Source: Flavobacterium sp. 245
Lineage (GTDB): Bacteria; Bacteroidota; Bacteroidia; Flavobacteriales; Flavobacteriaceae
NCBI RefSeq assembly: GCF_004362055.1
Contig: NZ_SNXB01000006.1
Coordinates: 1-64,000 of the forward strand
Reading direction: 5' to 3'
DNA: 64,000 nt
A program made the translations under genes and the position numbers. Shown piece after piece: positions 61,048 to 64,000 of the stretch. The notes below the pieces were generated by a model that saw only the letters and a program-made list of their open reading frames with translations, searched no databases and was not told the origin of the DNA. The stretch's first letter is position 1; every line of letters starts with the position of its first letter.

Positions 61048-62424
61048 TCATTTATTCAGTTTTATAATTTCATTTTTCAATTCTTCAGGCGTTACCGGAT
61101 TAAATTGCAGATCTCTTGCAGATTTTTCACTGGTAGTCGTTTCTTTAATCGCTAAAAAAAGTTTGCCTTCAAAATATTTTATAGCGACGATCGTAATTTT
61201 TTCTTTTAAAAGCGAATTATAAAAAACAACTTTTTTAGGACTCAATTCACCTTTCATAATCGATTTAAAACTATGGTAAATAATATTCATCGAAACATTG
61301 CTTTCATCTTCGACAATAACACCATAATTAAGTACCATTGATGGGATATAGCTTAAAAATCGGTCACAATTTAGGTAGCCTAACTTTGTGCTATTGAACA
61401 TATAATAACTTATTTCATCTGCTTTTATATTTTCATCAGTTTTAGTAACATATGGCTCTGAAGAGCGATTATTGGTGTAATTTCTTGATGTAGTTATATT
61501 ACCATCTTCAGATTTTATAGTAATTGGTATACTATACGTAAAGTTTACAGGAACACCTTTCACTTTACCGGGAGTAAATTTTCCCAGTTTTCTGAGAACT
61601 CTAAGATATTCTTCATCAGCTTTTCTACTCAAACCTTTTGTTATCTTAATATTAGTGACATTTCCTTCTCTGTTTACAACAAAAGAAGCATATATTTTGC
61701 CACTAATTTCTTCATCAGAATTTCTATAATTGTTGCCAATGAATTTGTACAAAGCATCATTTCCACCTATATATACGGGCCTTTCATCAACATTAGTAAA
61801 AGTCTGTGCTAAATCAACCGAATTTTTATCGACAGTCCAATTGATTTGGTCTTTTTGCCAATTCCCATTAAAAAGCTGCATTCCGTCTTTATTGCTTTTT
61901 TTAGGAAAAGCAATTTCGATATTCTTTCCTTTTTTTAAATCGCATTTTTCATTATTTGATGTTGCAGTAATATGAAGCATGCCGCCAGTTTCTAATAATT
62001 TCCCATTAGAAGTTGTCGAAAGTCCGCCCAAAATCATATCAGAAATAGAATAATATTCTTTAACCGCTATTTTGATTTTTCCGGTTACTTCATTTCCCGT
62101 TTTAAGCGAAACAAAAGAATTTGATTTGATTGTAATCTTGGTTTTCTCAGCGCAAACAATTGTGGTGTCTTTTTGGTTATTGATTAAAAAGAATTGTGGT
62201 TTTTTGTCATTTTTAGTAAAAAAATCGAGCAGTAATTTTTGATTTTCGACTAAATTATTTTTTGACGGATTTATAGTTGCCGAATCAGATTTTATAGTGT
62301 CCTCTAAAATCGTTTCCTTTTCGGTTTTTAGCGGTTCTGATTTTAAATTATCTTCTTTTGTTTCGTTTTTACACGAAGAAATACTTAAAATAAATGCAGT
62401 TATTAATACAAGTTTTAATTTCAT
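61048..62424 (-). CDS. lipoprotein with TonB C-terminal-like domain
   Basis: A 458-residue exported protein with a lipobox (MKLKLVLITAFILSISSCKN, Cys at 18). Residues about 240-310 match the TonB_C fold (ISGKIYASFVVNREGNVTNIKITKGLSRKADEEYLRVLRKLGKFTPGKVKGVPVNFTYSIPITI). TonB proteins are normally anchored in the inner membrane by a helix and energise outer-membrane receptors; a lipoprotein anchor is different and, as far as I know, not well studied. The flanking regions (about 60-230 and 320-458) are unassigned. It is the last of a four-gene run 63490-61048. Confidence 0.8.
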   Translation of the reverse strand: MKLKLVLITAFILSISSCKNETKEDNLKSEPLKTEKETILEDTIKSDSATINPSKNNLVENQKLLLDFFTKNDKKPQFFLINNQKDTTIVCAEKTKITIKSNSFVSLKTGNEVTGKIKIAVKEYYSISDMILGGLSTTSNGKLLETGGMLHITATSNNEKCDLKKGKNIEIAFPKKSNKDGMQLFNGNWQKDQINWTVDKNSVDLAQTFTNVDERPVYIGGNDALYKFIGNNYRNSDEEISGKIYASFVVNREGNVTNIKITKGLSRKADEEYLRVLRKLGKFTPGKVKGVPVNFTYSIPITIKSEDGNITTSRNYTNNRSSEPYVTKTDENIKADEISYYMFNSTKLGYLNCDRFLSYIPSMVLNYGVIVEDESNVSMNIIYHSFKSIMKGELSPKKVVFYNSLLKEKITIVAIKYFEGKLFLAIKETTTSEKSARDLQFNPVTPEELKNEIIKLNK

Positions 62425-62458
62425 CTGGTTAGTTTATTAAAAGTAATAATTTTAGTTT

Positions 62459-62818
62459 TTAGATTAATTCGGTAAAAGCAAATCCAAATAGAAAAACAGA
62501 AAAAAGGATATCAATATTTCTTATCAATTTCCAATTGTTTGAAAAATACAGCGCAAAACTGATCAACGGTCTAATAATCAATTGTGAAAGAAAAGCAATA
62601 AACAGCAATAAATATCCGGTATTTAAATTAGATAAATCACCGTTTAAAATCCTTTTAAAAGATGTTGTAAGTCCACAGGTTTTGCATTTCAGTCCAATTT
62701 CAGCGTAAGGACATTTTATGCTGATAATTTCTGTCTTCAAATAAAGAATTAAAATTACTACAACAGTAAATATCAGAAAATTAAAAAAATGATACTCTCT
62801 ATTTCGATACAGAGTCAT
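62459..62818 (-). CDS. DUF2752-type membrane protein
   Basis: A 119-residue integral membrane protein with three or four hydrophobic segments and the short Cys-rich motif CPYAEIGLKCKTCGLTTS (about 35-52), the hallmark of DUF2752. The function is unknown; the three Cys could bind a metal. It overlaps the end of the DUF4190-like gene by 20 bases and is 34 bases upstream of the TonB_C lipoprotein. Confidence 0.82.
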   Translation of the reverse strand: MTLYRNREYHFFNFLIFTVVVILILYLKTEIISIKCPYAEIGLKCKTCGLTTSFKRILNGDLSNLNTGYLLLFIAFLSQLIIRPLISFALYFSNNWKLIRNIDILFSVFLFGFAFTELI

Positions 62819-63248
62819 TCTTGATTTTTTGAAGGGAATCTTTTTTTAGCTGCAAAATAGAATCTTTTGCGATCTCTTCTTTAAGCTTTTGTTCTGCTTT
62901 TTCGAGCACCTTTCTCTGAATCGTATCAAGTACTTCTGTTTGCGCTTCGTTAATAGATTTTTCGATTTTTGCTTTAGCATCATAAACAGTTTCATATTTA
63001 TAATACTGAAAAATCCCAATTGAAATCGCGATAGCTCCAATAATTAAACCAGCAAGTGAAGTGGATGTGCTTTCGTTTTTTTGTTTTAAGCCAAGATAGG
63101 AAATGCCACTAAAAGCAAGCGCCAAAAGGCTTGGCCCAACGGCGTAAAATCCCACACAAGGAATCATTGAAAAAAGAAAAGCTAAAATGGCAAATACTAA
63201 GCCTATTATGGCAAAAGGTTTTGGATTTCCTGAAGATTGGTAATTCAT
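62799..63248 (-). CDS. DUF4190-like membrane protein
   Basis: A 149-residue protein with an N-terminal pair of hydrophobic segments (NPKPFAIIGLVFAILAFLFSMIPCVGFYAVG) and a second pair (SLAGLIIGAIAISIGIFQYY), of the DUF4190 type, followed by a long charged coiled coil (about 95-149). It overlaps DUF2752 by 20 bases and starts 2 bases after the 79-residue membrane gene, so all are co-transcribed. The charged helix suggests a partner-binding tail. Confidence 0.75.
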   Translation of the reverse strand: MNYQSSGNPKPFAIIGLVFAILAFLFSMIPCVGFYAVGPSLLALAFSGISYLGLKQKNESTSTSLAGLIIGAIAISIGIFQYYKYETVYDAKAKIEKSINEAQTEVLDTIQRKVLEKAEQKLKEEIAKDSILQLKKDSLQKIKNDSVSK

Positions 63249-63250
63249 TT

Positions 63251-63490
63251 TTAGTTATGGTTTAGTCGGTTTTTGATTAAAGATAATAGAAAATGCAGGA
63301 CTTCATTTTTGAATACAATAACAATCAAGACAATTGCCAGAATTCCGATAATACAATTAATAAAACTGCTTTGAAGTACGTTTTGAAAAGATTTTTTTCC
63401 GAAGAAAACAGACCAATGGAACAGCGCTCCCAAATAATTTAATCCGTAAAATATTCCTTCAACAATAGTGTCGCCGGTCTGATTATTCAT
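63251..63490 (-). CDS. small membrane protein, first of the TonB_C lipoprotein run
   Basis: A 79-residue protein with two hydrophobic segments (about 13-30 and 41-58) and a basic tail (IKNRLNHN). No family is recognised. It is followed after 2 bases by the DUF4190-like gene, and the run continues to the DUF2752 and TonB_C lipoprotein genes. Its tight spacing supports reality. Confidence 0.65.
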   Translation of the reverse strand: MNNQTGDTIVEGIFYGLNYLGALFHWSVFFGKKSFQNVLQSSFINCIIGILAIVLIVIVFKNEVLHFLLSLIKNRLNHN

Positions 63491-63617
63491 AGGTTTTGGT
63501 TAAGCAGGTTAGAATTGGGCAATTATATTCTGAAATTCAAATATAGAATGTTGAAATTGAATATAGTTACGGGAAGACGTAAAAGTTGTTTTTTTCTTAT
63601 TATTAAAATGATCACAA

Positions 63618-63718
63618 CGATAGCACGGATTTGCAATCCGTGCCCATGAAGTATATCATTTTTTTGTGTTTTGATATTTCTTCTCTTTGTGGGCACGGAT
63701 TGCAAATCCGCGCTATCG
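63618..63718. repeat. long palindrome (CACGGATTTGCAATCCGTG family)
   Basis: Arms at 63618-63646 and 63690-63718 pair over 29 bases with one mismatch (core GATTTGCAATCCGTGCCCA). Each arm holds a shorter palindrome CGGATTTGCAATCCG or a near copy. The loop is about 43 bases. The element lies between the small membrane gene (63490) and the partial gene at the right edge; this is the first part of the 360-base gap there. Confidence 0.9.
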
Positions 63719-63740
63719 GGTTTTAATGTTAAAATTTACA

Positions 63741-63840
63741 TTAAGTCAACTTTGACAAAGTTTGCGCACAGCTTTGCGATCTTAGCGTTTTTATGACGTA
63801 CCCAAAATCAAAAAAAACTTTGCGCTCTTTGCGCTAAAAA
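63741..63840. repeat. TTTGCG/CGCAAAG-type short repeats
   Basis: TTTGCGCACAGCTTTGCGATCTTAGCG and ACTTTGCGCTCTTTGCGCTAAAA are variants of the CTTTGCG units seen in the hairpins at 9553-9622 and 10282-10352, and of CGCAAAGAACGC at about 58469. They fill the gap before the partial gene. Confidence 0.55.
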
Positions 63841-63850
63841 AAAAAAACAG

Positions 63851-64000
63851 CTACAAAACCCTATAAACAGGATACTGCATATGTGCCTTTTCATAATGCA
63901 CAGAATTTTTATAAATCCAGTTTAACTGCGCTTCGGCGTTTTTCGCAAATTCGCGGTCATTTTGTTTTTTGGCTTCCAATTCCGCTTTTAAAGCTGGATT
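63851..64000 (-). CDS. 3' end of a probable M14-family metallopeptidase (partial)
   Basis: An open frame of 49 codons runs off the right edge and ends at a TAG (63851-63853). The peptide reads NPALKAELEAKKQNDREFAKNAEAQLNWIYKNSVHYEKAHMQYPVYRVL in short pieces: NPALKAELEAKK, NDREFAKNAEAQLNWIYKNS and HMQYPVYRVL. From memory, long M14 zinc carboxypeptidases of Bacteroidota end in a similar A-x-x-QLNWIY ... YPVYRV block. The 5' part, with the catalytic residues, is outside the window, so the family is tentative. That the frame is coding is well supported by codon use. Confidence 0.6.
   Translation of the reverse strand, partial: NPALKAELEAKKQNDREFAKNAEAQLNWIYKNSVHYEKAHMQYPVYRVL

Overview
The window reads as chromosomal DNA of a Flavobacterium-type bacterium (Bacteroidota). 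The signs are low G+C coding sequence, flavobacterial signal peptides (short Lys-rich start, hydrophobic core, then AQ/GQ or a lipobox Cys), near absence of Shine-Dalgarno sequences, and several matches to the Bacteroidota promoter (TTTG, about 19 bases, TAnnTTTG). Families typical of the group also occur: OstA-like protein, large DUF349 protein, GH130, RimK with a fused protease domain, and an S41 tail-specific protease. No rRNA, tRNA, CRISPR array, transposase or prophage gene was found. Fifty-five genes are complete, one is a 3' fragment at the right edge (63851-64000), and one is a 33-codon leader peptide.

Layout. 1-4.6 kb: a tandem heptamer, an S41 protease, gcvT and a YitT-type membrane protein. 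4.9-8.0 kb: a PixA-like protein, a TPR-adenylate cyclase and NAD(P)H-hydrate dehydratase. 8.3-12.5 kb: a HipA-like kinase/DUF3037 pair, HutD-like protein, GNAT acetyltransferase and S10 peptidase, separated by long palindromes. 12.7-16.8 kb: a run with a membrane-anchored FAD oxidase fused to an unknown domain, a Tat-signal methyltransferase-like protein and two small proteins. 16.9-19.5 kb: a very AT-rich kinase/TPR two-gene cassette, probably acquired. 19.7-25.2 kb: the thrA-thrB-thrC operon behind a threonine-rich leader peptide, with repeat elements filling its intergenic gaps. 25.5-31.2 kb: hutH, a DUF47-PiT phosphate transport pair, DUF421 protein and RimK fusion. 31.3-40.8 kb: clpC and gyrA diverge, followed by a TPR protein, an OsmC protein and a DUF349 protein. 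41-47.2 kb: barrel protein, aroE-TPR operon, class III aminotransferase, OstA-like protein. 47.6-50.6 kb: GH13 lipoprotein and GH130 enzyme, convergent. 50.7-56.3 kb: rsfS-ftsH, then LUD-cdsA-psd-ACBP-SOD. 56.4-59.8 kb: birA, a membrane protein, SRPBCC-pyrE and a divergent NUDIX gene whose start codon lies in the pyrE promoter. 59.9-64 kb: lipoproteins, a four-gene membrane/TonB_C group, long palindromes and the end of a probable M14 peptidase.

Most of the window is housekeeping: threonine synthesis, phospholipid synthesis, proteolysis and quality control (ClpC, FtsH, S41, S10), gyrase, ribosome maturation (RsfS, RimK), pyrimidine salvage and phosphate uptake. The less ordinary parts are the threonine leader with a stop-codon-overlapping terminator, the AT-rich kinase/TPR cassette, the FAD oxidase/Tat-methyltransferase cluster, the HipA-like/DUF3037 pair, the cyclase paired with a PixA-like protein, and at least six families of intergenic palindromes and short repeats. 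All assignments come from reading the sequence and family knowledge; no database search was run.
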